Shown: positions 43,833 to 54,819 of the stretch, piece by piece
Numbering within the stretch: the first letter of the stretch is position 1
Layout: every line of letters begins with the position of its first letter
Source of the DNA: Cyanidiococcus yangmingshanensis
Lineage: Eukaryota > Rhodophyta > Bangiophyceae > Cyanidiales > Cyanidiaceae
DNA: 64,000 nt
Assembly (NCBI GenBank): GCA_013995675.1
Contig: VWRR01000010.1
Coordinates: 496,001-560,000, forward strand
Direction: 5' to 3'
Translations under genes and position numbers: made by a program
Notes under the pieces: model-generated
The model's input: the letters and a program-made list of their open reading frames with translations, nothing else
What the model was told of the DNA's origin: nothing
Database searches by the model: none

Positions 43833-45105
43833 ATCTTTGAAACCTTATATGCAGGTTGAGTGCGCTGTGAATCTGCATTCGATGACACCAGCGGTTGCAC
43901 CACGAAATTATCGTATTGTGAAGCGCACATATATTGGTGTCAGCCTGTAAATAGCGCACATGGGGGTGCGTATGTGAAGGGTGTCGTTATCGCACATTTC
44001 CGAACCAAATTTGCGAGCGATGCACCATGTAGCGCTGGAGAAAGAGGTTTCTGTACTCAAAGAACTTCGTTGACGGTTTCTGCAAGAAAATATAAACGCT
44101 ATACACTACTTCAGAATCCTAATACAGCGTACTCGTCCTATTCAAAGAGGCGATATTTCGGTCCCTTGATGAGAGCGATCACATCTAGTCTCGAAGCTAC
44201 GACACTGCTATTCCTTTGACTGGATCAATACGAGAGCTGTCCGTGCTAGTGCTCGATGCCACAGCATTGCACTGGAAACGTGAGTCAAGCGGATTTTAGT
44301 CAACCAAGAAAAGAATATCTCGATGCCAAGACTCAAGTTAGTTTCTAAATAGGACAACGGCCCTTGCTTCGTACTCATCGGAGACGTTTTGGCTTTGGTG
44401 TCTACCATTTGCGAACGCATGCATTCAGCCAATAGGTTACCAGCATCGACGCATAGGCCACGAAGACTGCCTGTTTCATTAAAGCATCAGAGCCTGATTA
44501 TTCAAACCAAGTCTGTGCTCAGTTCTGAGGTTTCGATGAGAGCTGACACTGTTCGGATCGATCGGGAAAACTCCTGCGCTCGTGCGATTTGACTGGAGCC
44601 TTCAAAAGACCGCTCTGCAGTAACACCATACCGACGAAGGTCACTTTCCAGGGTAGCGCAGACGAGATCGTCTTCTATGCGGTTGGGCACGAACTCAACG
44701 TCCAAGTTATCCCGCTGTCTGTAGTCTGTGGAGACGCATTCGCTGCTGGTAAAGTCACTCGAGCGAGGCAGTTTCGCGATGTCTACTACCGCGACTGGTT
44801 TTGCTGCAGTTGCCCGAAATAGAGCTCAAAATGCATTCCATGTTCGTCGTAATTATTGGAGAGCACCCAAAGTAGATAATCGTGAAGGTATTGGTCCATC
44901 ACATCGAGACTTTTCTGTTTCCATAGGTGATAAGATCACTCTGTCAGGTCGTTCCGCATTAAAGTCGAGACGCTGAGTATGCGCGTTCAAAGGTGAACAA
45001 GTGCTTTTGGTAGCCGGTCGCCTCTAGAGTCTCAAAGGGTTTACCCGAATTCGACGTTTCATTTCAATGGTCTGTACAGCTCAGATTGAGCCCGTCGATT
45101 CCGTC
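43833..45105. other. 1.3 kb gap between convergent genes
   Basis: Between RPA190 and the nuclear-type gene at 45106-47074. Apart from the weak candidate at 44502-44899 nothing is recognised. Confidence 0.4.
44502..44899 (-). CDS. Possible small unknown protein, two exons
   Basis: An ATG at 44899 opens 36 codons. A 44-nt GT-AG intron at 44746-44789 (begins GTAGTAGAC, ends TTTACCAG) would join it in frame to 44502-44745, giving 117 aa. The second part is acidic and helical in texture. A one-base indel could join the same two frames without an intron. No similarity is recognised, and the frames are short enough to be chance. Confidence 0.22.
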
Positions 45106-47074
45106 TCAGTCGAAGCGTTTTGATCCATCCCGGCACCAGCTGCAAAGCCTGGGTGCGGAGTTTCGCGCGGTGGCGGGTCCCACCGCATTCGGGTACTGCA
45201 TAGAAGCCATGAGGTCCGGCCGATATGGGTCTATTGAGGGCGGATGCGACGCTACACTCGTCCTGGTCGGAACGAACACACTCTGAGGTGCTATGCTTGG
45301 AATCATTATTGAAGATGCTCCAAGATGAGGCGCCAGGCGTGCTTGCATCGGATGCAAACGGGCAACATATGCGGCCATATTGGCCTGCGACCAATAGCGA
45401 GCACTATAATACACGGCCCTGCGTGCTGAAGCACGCTCCCGCTGCGCCTGCCAATAGTTAGGGTCATAGTCGGGGTGACTTGATTGCTGTGTGTCTATTT
45501 CTGGGAAGCGATTGCCAGCGCTCGGCCTGCTACTTGCTGTAGAAAGTCTCATCTCGGTGGCGACAGCTCCATCCAGGTCTTTGGCGCTCTTCCACTCTTG
45601 CGTGTTCTTTCTCTTGGTGGGCTCGCGCACAGCGTTGCCTTTCTTCGCCCCAGGATGGGGATCTAGCCTTCAATTGGGATTGACTGCTACGTTTGCTTGC
45701 GTCTGTGGACTGTAACCAGTGTTCAGATTCCTCGTTCCTCAACGCTTCTTGTCGTTTGCCACGGGCGCGTTTGGGAATCCGTGATTGCTCCCTGTTTTCG
45801 CCTCGTTTCCTTTTCGCCGCTGGTTCAGGTGATTGTACAGCGGATTTTGGTCCTTGAAACGTTCTTGATCCCTTTGGTGTGAGTTTGACACTCGCCTCGT
45901 ACGCGGACTGCAACGAAGCTGGCGTTCGGTGCATGCTGAGGCTTCCATGAGTTGTAGACTCAAAGGTTTCGCCAACAGAATCCACGCTACTGTCTTCCGT
46001 CACGGTATCCTCATTTTCGGTATGATGGACAGACTCTCGCTCTGAGGAACTCTCAAAACATAATCGTCTCTGTGCAGGTGTAACGGAGGCCCAGCGGCGA
46101 CGGGTCGATAAATTTGGCTTCGCAAAAACGGTTGCGGCTCGTTTTGATGAGCGTTTCAGTTTCATGGGCGACGTTCTGTCTCCTGATAATGGAGATACTG
46201 TCGGTGTCTTTGCAGATGCATCTGCAGCCGCCAAAGACTTGTTCTCCAGCTCGCTTTCCAATCTTGATTGGCTCGCCTGGAATAAAAAACGCTGCTGCGT
46301 GGCTTCGCATTTTCGGTCAAACCGCCGACGTTGCGCTCCTGTTAGACGCCGTCTCGGTTGAGCTGGGGTCGAGAGCTGTGGGCGTATCTCCTGATCTGAG
46401 GCTTGGATATCTTCGCGTCCCATATCTTTTGAGCCTCTCAGCAATGGCGTTGCCTCTAAGATTTTCTCCCTTCCCTTGTGAACAAAATTTGGAATGTCTG
46501 TGGTCGCGCTTCCAGCGGCTTGACTATTAGAGATGCGATCACAGAAATGCCCCGAAACCCCGGTTGCAACTTCTCCCTTGTCCTGTTCTCGAATTTCCCT
46601 TGATTGATCCCATTTTCGACGCCTATCAAGTTCCTCTGCAGTTCGTGAAAGAATACTGACAATATGGGCAGGGAGTTTTGGGTCCAAGATGACTTCCGAT
46701 GTTCGCGTCACAGCGTTCGACTCACCGAACCCTAGACCCTCTGCCGACGGCTCTATTGCCGAGTGTGTGCCCACTCTGGTCCCTTCTGTCTCTGAGTTCC
46801 TTTCTTGGTCATTCAGCTCACAGAGAAGTTTCGAGGCCTGTTCAACGATTCTTCGCTGGCTCTCTTGAATAGAGGTCTGGTTCCACTGTTCTCTGACGGA
46901 GTGCCACCATCCAGATGCTTGGAGCCATCGCAGCACCTTGCGCCGCCCCTCTGCGGAGCGCAGTGACTGCGTTGAGCGCACTCGCTGCTCCCCTTCGCTT
47001 CCAACTTTACCCATAACGGCAAGGGAGCGGGAAGAGTCCGCTGTCCAGCTCGAGTCGACTTTGGAAGCGCTCAT
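45106..47074 (-). CDS. Unknown basic nuclear-type protein (frame change near 3' end)
   Basis: I do not recognise this protein. The ATG at 47074 opens 514 codons of Arg/Ser/Glu/Gln-rich sequence. It contains Arg/Lys clusters that look like nuclear localisation signals (RRRLTGAQRRRFDRK, AKRKRGENREQ, IPKRARGKRQ) and SP/TP sites (TPTVSPLS, TSPMK, KTP). The frame stops at 45530. The +1 frame, open from about 45667 to 45106, continues with a different texture rich in Tyr, Ala and Pro (DPNYWQAQRERASARRAVYY). A surplus base near 45600-45670 would join them; alternatively a 55-nt GT-AG intron starting at the GTAGCAGG near 45533 joins them in frame. Total about 650 aa. The chromatin or RNA role suggested by composition is only a guess. 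Confidence 0.6.
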
Positions 47075-47797
47075 CGCTGTTGTCCACTCCAGATGGCCTA
47101 AAAATCGAAACTAACGAGTTCAACTCGTCGAATCTCGTCACCACGAACGGTTTGCCTATTCACGACAAAACTCCCAGCCACGAATAGACGAGAATATTTG
47201 TACAGTCGTTCAGTCTCAGTCCAGTCCAGTTGTTGGCGGAACCTGCTGTTGAGAAATGCGGGTAATGTTCCGTTCGGCGTTCTGCCCTTTGCGCGATGCG
47301 CCCGAGCCTCATTGCACGTTTCGTAACGGCTCCGACGCCGGGGCACCCACCGGGGATCGCTTTTCGTGACGAGACGACGACGAACCTGTTGCTTTCACCA
47401 GATTCTATTTCGGTATCTGACACGACTTGTTCGTTTTGTATAGAATCGTGATGGACGCGTCGTCCGGATTGCGTGGCCGTCCCAGAGTATCCGTCCGCAA
47501 GGAGCGCTGCGATGACGAAAACACGACGCCGGAAGAGCGTCTCGGAGCACCGCCGCGCGGACTGCCCCCGGGGGTGGTGGGACCCTGAGCCGATGTGCAG
47601 GACGCCCTTCGAAGGTTGGTGTCCGCTTCATCGAGATTTGGTGCGCTCTTCTCCCTACCTGTGAGGGCCAAACTTGCCCTTCTGCTAACCTGGCGATCGG
47701 AGTTTTCGTGATTCCCTAACAGCTTTCCTTAAGGCGTTAAGGAATAACGGGCGGTTCTCGGACGTCGAAGCTCGCCGCGAAGTCGATCATAGGTTTC
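47075..47797. promoter_or_regulatory. 723-bp divergent region upstream of RNR2
   Basis: Between the divergent starts of the nuclear-type gene and ribonucleotide reductase. 47270-47620 is distinctly GC-rich, as in a CpG-like promoter. Several 80-codon minus-strand frames overlap here, as expected where stop codons are rare because of GC content; one ends 24 nt before the downstream ATG. None is recognised. Confidence 0.35.
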
Positions 47798-49249
47798 ATG
47801 GTGCTTGAGTCGGCCACCTCAACCGATAGTGACTCTCAGAACTCCTCTGAGAACGAGGCTCCGCGCACGTCCCATCGCTGGCGTTGCGAAGCGCCAAGAG
47901 AAGAGATGGCCACTCCCGTCTTGGGATCCCTGAAAAAAGACGGGGACTTGCTTGTACAGAACGGGCAGTCTCACGTAGATGTTGAGAACCCTTCAGGGGG
48001 AGCTGTCGATATCGCTTCGGTCCTGACTGAAGACAGGGGAGCTGGAAGCGTCCAACGGAGTCGAATCGCTCGAAGTGATGAAGCGATCGAGGCCGGACTT
48101 GCTTTAAAACAGTGCAATGGAGAACGACGACAGAGGACCTCGGAGCTTGGTTGCCATCTTGAAGGACTACGCGAGCCTGAACTGTTCCGCAACGAAGACG
48201 GTACCTGGCGCACCCCACGGGCTCCGTTGCCGGAATTGTTTAAGATTCGAGAGCGTCTTCGATCTCACGAGGCAGAAGAACCTCTCTTAATGAAGAGCAC
48301 CAACCGTTTCGTGCTTTTCCCGATTCGGTGTCCAGAAACGTGGTCTTTCTACAAACGCGCTGTGGCCTCCTTCTGGACCGTTGAGGAGGTCGACTTGCAG
48401 CAAGACTTGCGAGACTGGTCCCGCCTTACCTCAGACGAGAGACACTTTATTAAATACGTGCTCGCTTTCTTCGCTGCATCGGATGGCATTGTGAATGAAA
48501 ATTTGGCGTTACGATTTAGTACTGAGGTTCAGCTCTCGGAGGCTCGCTCATTTTACATGTTTCAGATGGCAATGGAAAACATTCACTCCGAGATGTATAG
48601 CTTGTTGATTGATGCTTTTATCAAGGACTCAATGGAAAAAGACAAGCTTTTTCGGGCTATTGAAACGCTCCCATGCGTCCGGCGGAAAGCCGAATGGGCC
48701 TTGCGATGGATTGGGAGCAATGCCTCCTTCGCCGAACGCCTCGTTGCTTTTGCAGCTGTCGAAGGGATTTTCTTCAGCGGCTCATTTTGCGCAATATTCT
48801 GGCTGAAGAAACGTGGTCTCATGCCTGGTTTGACTTTTAGTAACGAACTTATCAGTAGGGACGAGGGCTTGCACTGCGACTTCGCCTGTCATGTTTTCCA
48901 TATGCTTCGACATCGACCACCAGAAATACTAGTACGCGCGATTGTGTGTGATGCAGTGGAGCAGGAGAGAGCGTTTGTGCGCGATGCGCTCCCGGTAAAT
49001 CTAATCGGAATGAATAGCCGACTGATGCAGCAGTACATCGAGTTCTGCGCGGATCGTCTGCTCGTGGCGCTCGGGGTTGACCGTGTTTTCAGGGTAGAAA
49101 ATCCTTTTGACTGGATGGAGTTGATTTCTTTGAATGGAAAAACAAACTTTTTCGAGCGCAGGGTTGGTGAGTACCAGAAAGCCGGCGTGATGACATTTCA
49201 GTCACCGGGTGTAGGAGAGAATGAATTTCGTCTAGATTTGGACTTTTAG
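47798..49249 (+). CDS. RNR2: Ribonucleotide reductase small subunit R2
   Basis: Di-iron, tyrosyl-radical subunit that drives reduction of ribonucleotides to deoxyribonucleotides with R1. 483 aa from the ATG at 47798. All metal ligands and the radical residue are present: D229, E260, H263, radical Y267 ([12 protein letters not shown]), E322, E356 and H359. They keep mouse R2 spacing shifted by about 90 residues. The C-terminus FRLDLDF matches the R1-binding tail (FTLDADF). Residues 1-145 are an extra Ser/Glu/Arg-rich, probably disordered leader much longer than in animals or plants. Expression is expected in S phase; the sequence does not show it directly. Confidence 0.96.
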   Translation: MVLESATSTDSDSQNSSENEAPRTSHRWRCEAPREEMATPVLGSLKKDGDLLVQNGQSHVDVENPSGGAVDIASVLTEDRGAGSVQRSRIARSDEAIEAGLALKQCNGERRQRTSELGCHLEGLREPELFRNEDGTWRTPRAPLPELFKIRERLRSHEAEEPLLMKSTNRFVLFPIRCPETWSFYKRAVASFWTVEEVDLQQDLRDWSRLTSDERHFIKYVLAFFAASDGIVNENLALRFSTEVQLSEARSFYMFQMAMENIHSEMYSLLIDAFIKDSMEKDKLFRAIETLPCVRRKAEWALRWIGSNASFAERLVAFAAVEGIFFSGSFCAIFWLKKRGLMPGLTFSNELISRDEGLHCDFACHVFHMLRHRPPEILVRAIVCDAVEQERAFVRDALPVNLIGMNSRLMQQYIEFCADRLLVALGVDRVFRVENPFDWMELISLNGKTNFFERRVGEYQKAGVMTFQSPGVGENEFRLDLDF

Positions 49250-51639
49250 TGTAGACGAGCGTGAGATAAAACGATAGCGGACTGGCTCCGTTTAGATGAA
49301 CTCAGCTGAAGGTTGCCTTGAAACGAAACATTTAGTGGGTTGAGCCAACTCGTTATTTGACGGTTCCCCGCGTTTTCCATGAAAACGGTCGGAAGCGATT
49401 ATTCAGAGCCCGTCCGGATGTGGCTCAAACGGACATCGTCGTTTGAGCACGACTGAGCAAATTGTGACTCTTTTGCATCGGACATGCCGACGGAATTAGT
49501 GTTTGCGTAGTGCCTTTGCTGAATAAAAAGTAATTACGATTCGAGAATGAACCAGTGAGTTGGGCATGTCCGTCGAATCGAAAACCTATCACCAGCGCGC
49601 AACAGCGTTTAGTACCTCAAGGATGTCTCTCGAACTGGGGCGCGATCTGCGCCACCAGCACTGGTGCGCGCGAGTTCCTGAAGGCTCCAGTACGCAGTAA
49701 GGAACTCCAGCATATGGATTAAGTCTCTTTGCGAGGTTGGTGCCCGTATGAATTGAGGGCAAGCTGGTTACCCTTTCGGAGCTTGCATTCAAAAGCAAGG
49801 ATTTGTAGAATGTCGAGAGGTTATGACACTCAATCAAGAAACAATATGCTGCAAAATACGTTATGCTCTAATGCGCTTTGACGTGAACCGAACTCATTGG
49901 TAGGCCAGCGATGTACCCTCGGCGATAAAGCATGTTTATCATTCGCAAAGTCGCTTCTGGAACTCGCGAAATTCTTCTGAACCTTCAGAAGGTCATCCAT
50001 GAATCTTGATCGACCCAGAACCGGACGATGCATAAACACGAGGCTTCCTTCGAATCCGTGAAGATACCAGCGGAATTGCTTTCAGAGCGGGGTCGCCAAA
50101 ATACCATTCGCAGACCAAGTAGGCGTAGAGTGTTGAATAGAGTATCTTTGGATCGTTTCCGCTCTGTTCAAGCATTTTTCTCATCGATCAAGGCAGGTTT
50201 CCTCGAGGCTGCTCCTTGAACTCTTTCGGAGCAGGTTCCTATGTTGCAGGGTTGACCGGTTTCGCAAGTACCGAAGCTGAAGAGAAACCAAAGTGGGACC
50301 GGCGCGCTATCATAAATCGATCACTACCATGCTCCGTTGCGTGGGCCTGGGTCGACTTAGCCGCGCACGAATACAAAACCCAAGATTCTCACTTTCTCAC
50401 ACGATCGGAACCTTGTCGTTGCCTGGGCTGCATGAGCTCCAAGATTCAATCGTCGATGATGTCCGCATCTAAAATCGACAGCGATTTGTGACCGTAGCAG
50501 GTGGTGCAGAATGCGCTGTGCGCTGTGAAAAATAAGGCAATGCCATATCCTGTGAACAGAAACAGGGCGCGTTGAACATTGCTGATGTTTCTGGTTCGAT
50601 CGATACCCTAACGAATATCGAATGGGTCTAGGCGTTCAATTGTCGACTCCCCGAAGCGCCTAGCTGGCTAGTTGACGCTCGAAATGCCATCTGCCCAGCT
50701 TCTACTCGCTCATGAGAGCATATGTTGGAGTGGTGAAAGCCGAGCCCCAGCAAACCACAACTAGAAGAAACGAATAGCTTATGCCCTACTCGCTCTCCTC
50801 CCTTCCCACCATCTATCTCCACTGTAATCACATAGTTGGCGCTGTCATTGACCAGAGCGCACTGCTTCAAAGACGAGTCATGAGGAGCTCTGGAAACCCG
50901 AATTCTTTTCGAGCCAATGTGCGTCGAAACTATGCAAGAGTTTAGCTGGATTTCGCCAGACGTTTCACTTCAAAAACGCGACACAGTTTCAGGAGTCTAA
51001 TTGACGTCTACCAGTTGTAGACATGGTATGCCAACGAAGCATTTGAGCTGAGCTCGCCCATCACGGATTCATCGAGAATCTAAAGTTCGCGTCTCTCCGA
51101 TCTGCGCAAGCGAGTGCCCGCGACAATCGACCGGCCGCCTCGCATCTCAAGTCGGTCATATCCTGTTGTCCCGGCCACAAATCTTTGCTTGTGTGGTGCT
51201 ACAAACATCCGTCCCTCGGAACGGACGCCGCCACGTCATCGGACGTCGCCGCGGTCCCCTAGTCCCCCAGAAACGTCCCCGTTGAGCACGCGACTCATCC
51301 GATCCTCCGACCGACATAGGCCTCCGGTGTTAAAACGCATTTCGCGGAGGTTTCTGGGCCGTCTGTTGATAATGCGACAATTTCAACCCGCGAATTCTTC
51401 GAGGCCACTCGTTTTAAGCACTCTGTGGGTGCAGGACTTTCCTGAGTCGAGCTGTTGCCGGAGAAAACCTGAACCTACCGGCGAGGAGTTGGCTCAAGAT
51501 CTCTCGCGCTCACCCTAGCGGTGGAAACCTTGTCAAACTGCTGCAAGGAAGTTGCTTCTGCTTCCGGCTCGAGCATTGCGTGGATCACGTTCATTTATTT
51601 CCCTCGTCTGCATTCGTGTGCGTGCCTAGCGCTGAAGTT
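49250..51639. other. 2.4 kb stretch with no supported gene
   Basis: Lies between RNR2 and the bHLH gene on the same strand. Frames up to 134 codons (51114-51518, Pro/Arg/Ser-rich, no ATG at its start) are present but unrecognised. 51170-51300 is CG-rich with several ACGT cores (CACGTCATCGGACGTC), the core bound by bZIP or bHLH factors, and may be promoter DNA of the bHLH gene. Confidence 0.4.
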
Positions 51640-52744
51640 ATGGTCGCTCGTATTCATGAGAAGTCGTCTCGAGCGACGGCTGGCGGAATCGCAAAGCCTC
51701 TAGAACCGGACGGACGCCCCGAGTGGCGCTTATGCGGTCTCGTTCCTCGTTTTGAACAACAAGAAGACCACCATCATGCTTATTCAACGATACCTTGCTT
51801 GGCGGGCGAAACCAGTTGTGGTACAAAACCTGCCGCTGGACAGGCGCTCTCAACCGAGTGTTTCTCTGCGGACTCCTCACCGGCTCCTGGGTCGCTGAAC
51901 CTGAGTGAAACTCACCGCACGCTGCAGCTACTGCTGGACGCAACAGCTCTAGCCAAGAGAGATTCCCATGCGACAGGCGAAACCCCACAGAATGGGAAGC
52001 TCAACCGAGACGAGCAGACCGAACTCGAACTCACGCTGGCGTTGCTTCGGAACGCTGGCAAGGAGTGCCTCAGTCGCTATCCAGGAGAACAGAGACGCGG
52101 CATATCGAAGCCTAGCTCTTCCCGGGCTGACGGAGATACTCCTAGAGATTTTGACAAAACGCGTCGACTCTGGCGGTTACAACAACCCAGCACCTGCTCG
52201 GTTTGCGAACTCGAATTCAGGTCCACAGTTGGGCATACAGCCTGCGCATGACTGTGTATCCCAGACCGATAGTAATGCACCATACGCCCGGGGGAACGCA
52301 AAATCTCGCCAGCGAAATGTTTGTGAACCGCCCTTTCTGAGCTGTAATGGAAAGAGCAGAGTAGAAGAAGCTGGTTTTCAAGACTTACCCATTGAGTCTT
52401 GCCGTGACGGAATCGAGCAGCCCGAGTCGTCGATTTGTAATCGCCCCGAGTCTGAAGACTCCGCTCGCATCTCTCACCGACTGAATGAGCAAAAGAGACG
52501 GCGGGTTATCACCTCGCAAGTTGATATCCTCATGAATCTCGTGCCGGTCGCTCGTGAATACGCTGAAAAGTTCGGTCGACGACTCGACCGAGCAACTATC
52601 CTTGAATGTGCTTCCGAGCATATTCGGGCGCTAGAGGCAAACATCGTCTCACTCAAAGCACGAATTCACGAGCTTGAGAACGCTAATCATGGAGCAAATT
52701 CGAGCAAAATCGTCACCAGTCCCATAACTGATTCGAATATGTAG
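51640..52744 (+). CDS. bHLH transcription factor (one-base frame change)
   Basis: The C-terminal 90 residues form a basic helix-loop-helix domain: the basic region SHRLNEQKRRRVITSQVD with the E-box-reading Glu and Arg residues, helix 1 to NLVPVA, a loop, and helix 2 RATILECASEHIRALEANI. It runs into a short leucine-zipper-like helix (LKARIHELEN) that would extend dimerisation. The ATG at 51640 opens an N-terminal, low-complexity part in one frame. The domain is in the next (+1) frame, and the two overlap between about 51968 and 52251. The switch most likely lies near 52040-52100, where the first frame loses and the second gains protein-like texture. No GT-AG intron of suitable length was found there, so a surplus base is the likely cause. 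Target genes unknown. Confidence 0.75.
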
Positions 52745-54177
52745 CCTGCCTTCCACGAGAAACGGGCCTCAGCTCGTGCAATATTCGCCTGATTGCAGCG
52801 ATCGCGTGAGGGGTAATGAGGTCGCGCCTATGAGCAATCTGGTTTTTGTTTTGAAACGGTGGCCTAGGAACTCCTCTGGGTAAACGACAGAGCCAATGCC
52901 AAGTCCACAAGAGTTTTTCTTTCCAGTTTTCAGGAACGTTCTCATTAGAAACTAAGGGCATGGTGATAGGGAGGCGGCCTCGAATCCTGTCGAGCGTATG
53001 GACGAGTATCAAATACAGAGAGCCCCTGCCTCTGAATCAGTAGATGCGGGGTAGCATCTTTTCCACACCCGGCAAGCGATCCGAAGAAAAAAGTTTCGTA
53101 TGGCCTCGCGTTAAATACCAGTGCATAAATGCCGCAGAACACTTGTAATCTGATAACTCGGGGTGTAAAGATTTCAAGCCAATCAAGTTTCTGGGTCGGT
53201 ACTCTACATTATGATTTTCGTTTATCGTTTAAAGAGTTGTCCGAAATTCGCCGTGTTCGCAATCTGAGTTTTACGTCGTGAGACAAGGATTCATGTCTAA
53301 TAGCGGAATCCATCCGAAAGACGCTGGAGAGTCGCAATCCCTCTTGGTCATATCACCCTGTTGCTTATTTCTCTCAAGCTTACACGGAGCAACGACATAT
53401 CATAGCGTAAAAATCCAGGCTGGAAAAAACAAGGTCAGCATGCCAAGCCAGAGGTACGTTTTTTCCAACGAGGATGCGGTTCTTTGGGTTATCTTGCAGC
53501 CGGGAGGAGTATTAAAACTCAGAACATCCTCATCGCCATGCAAATTTCAGCTCACGAGGTTTAGAATATTCCATCAGAGTTCCTTTTACCTCCATTAACG
53601 GTTTGCTCTCATCTATTGCAATCGAACTGGAGGCGACGGTGAACGATACACTGAGTCCATATTTGCCCTATGAAAGCAGTCGGCAAACTTGCTCTTCATT
53701 CAAGAGGCGATCGTCTCCAGATAGATCTATTTATCGCAGGTTCTCTCATTCGAAACCGACCCAGTCCGCTGTAGTCGCCTAAACTCGAGCTGCTTCCAGT
53801 GCTGGTCCCACTGGAAGCAACCGACTCCAAACATGGTATCGCCTTGTTTATTACTCCGACAGTTCATGCTGAAGAGTCAAAGATCATCCGGCCAACGAGC
53901 ATGAAAACGCGTTCGGTTACCGACGCGAGTCTGATGCATAATGTTTTGGTGCTCTGGGGAGCAGCGTGACCGCAAAAGCACGGCGGCGGGTTGCTCGACT
54001 CGGCCAGACTAGGCCACATGGACGCGGTGTTCAGCAGTGATTGTCTCTATCTTCATAGAGGACTTTCGCGGGCAACGCTCTGGTGAAGGCCAGTCGAGCA
54101 TACGAGGCGCTCTCGTTTCCTGTTTCTTGCTCTCACGTAGGACACAGACGAAACAAAAGATTCGGGTCCAGAGACTC
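52745..54177. other. 1.4 kb intergenic region
   Basis: A 101-codon ATG frame at 53293-53598 (plus strand) is unrecognised. Nothing else is supportable. Promoter of the Tat-like gene at the right end. Confidence 0.4.
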
Positions 54178-54734
54178 ATGTACAGCGATGGGGGGCTTGC
54201 ACAGTTTTTAATACTAGGATTGGCCCTTGGTTTGGTCCTTAAACCGCAGGATCTTCCCAGAGCTGCCCACTTCTTCGGTCGTGTGTGTGGTCGAACGGTC
54301 TCGTTCGCCAGAGAGCTCCGTCAAGGAGCGACTCAGCTGACTCGACTTGCTGAAGAGGAGTCCAGGACCTTCAGCAAGTAGCAAACAATCAGACTCTATC
54401 GCAAAGTGCCCAGACTAACCCATTCCAGTTGCACAAAGAGCTTCAAGAGAGTCTGGCAGAACTGCGGCATCTGCGTATCTTGCTGCGACGCGAGTGGGAC
54501 ACCGCGCTTGCTTCGGGGCGCAACGAGTCCCCTTTGGTGATTACCAGAACGTATCAGCCAGCTGTTTCATTGAGAACTCCGTCTGGAAAGACAGGATTAC
54601 ATTCCGCACATCAAAATGGTGCGGATATTGTGCTGCGTGCGTTAGAGGAGCAGGCTTTTGTGTCCGAAGTCGAACGCACGCTGGGCCCCAGAGAGTCCTC
54701 AGACATATCGAATAGGCCGGAAACGAAACGTTAG
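54178..54734 (+). CDS. TatA/TatB-like membrane protein (frame change)
   Basis: The ATG at 54178 is followed at once by a hydrophobic segment (LAQFLILGLALGLVL), the hinge KPQDLP, and an amphipathic helix (RAAHFFGRVCGRTVSFAREL). This is the architecture of TatA/TatB translocase subunits, whose usual hinge is F-G-P-K-x-L-P. Here Lys-Pro replaces Gly-Pro. The next charged helix continues past the stop at 54381 only in another frame (about 54354 to 54734: VQDLQQVANNQ..., LHKELQESLAELRHL). Joining them needs one missing base near 54355-54365. A canonical-looking GT-AG segment at 54378-54428 is a multiple of three and would not restore the frame. Location could be plastid or mitochondrion. No leader in frame begins with ATG. 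Moderate confidence. Confidence 0.5.
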
Positions 54735-54819
54735 GATAGCTGGAGGCATTCATATATTTTGCTACCGATACCCCTTAACGTCTTCCAAGGTCAAAGCAGA
54801 CGATCCAAGGGGTCTCGAG

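Noticed and set aside
47098-47671. Upstream gene or extra N-terminal exons for the gene ending at 45106
   Set aside because: The frames lie in a GC-rich divergent promoter region where stops are rare, and none has a recognised motif or a clear splice path.
54378-54428. Canonical-looking intron (GTAGCA ... CTAAC ... CCAG) in the Tat-like gene
   Set aside because: Its length is 51, a multiple of three, so splicing would not connect the two coding frames. The downstream frame also reads on unspliced through this segment as plausible protein.
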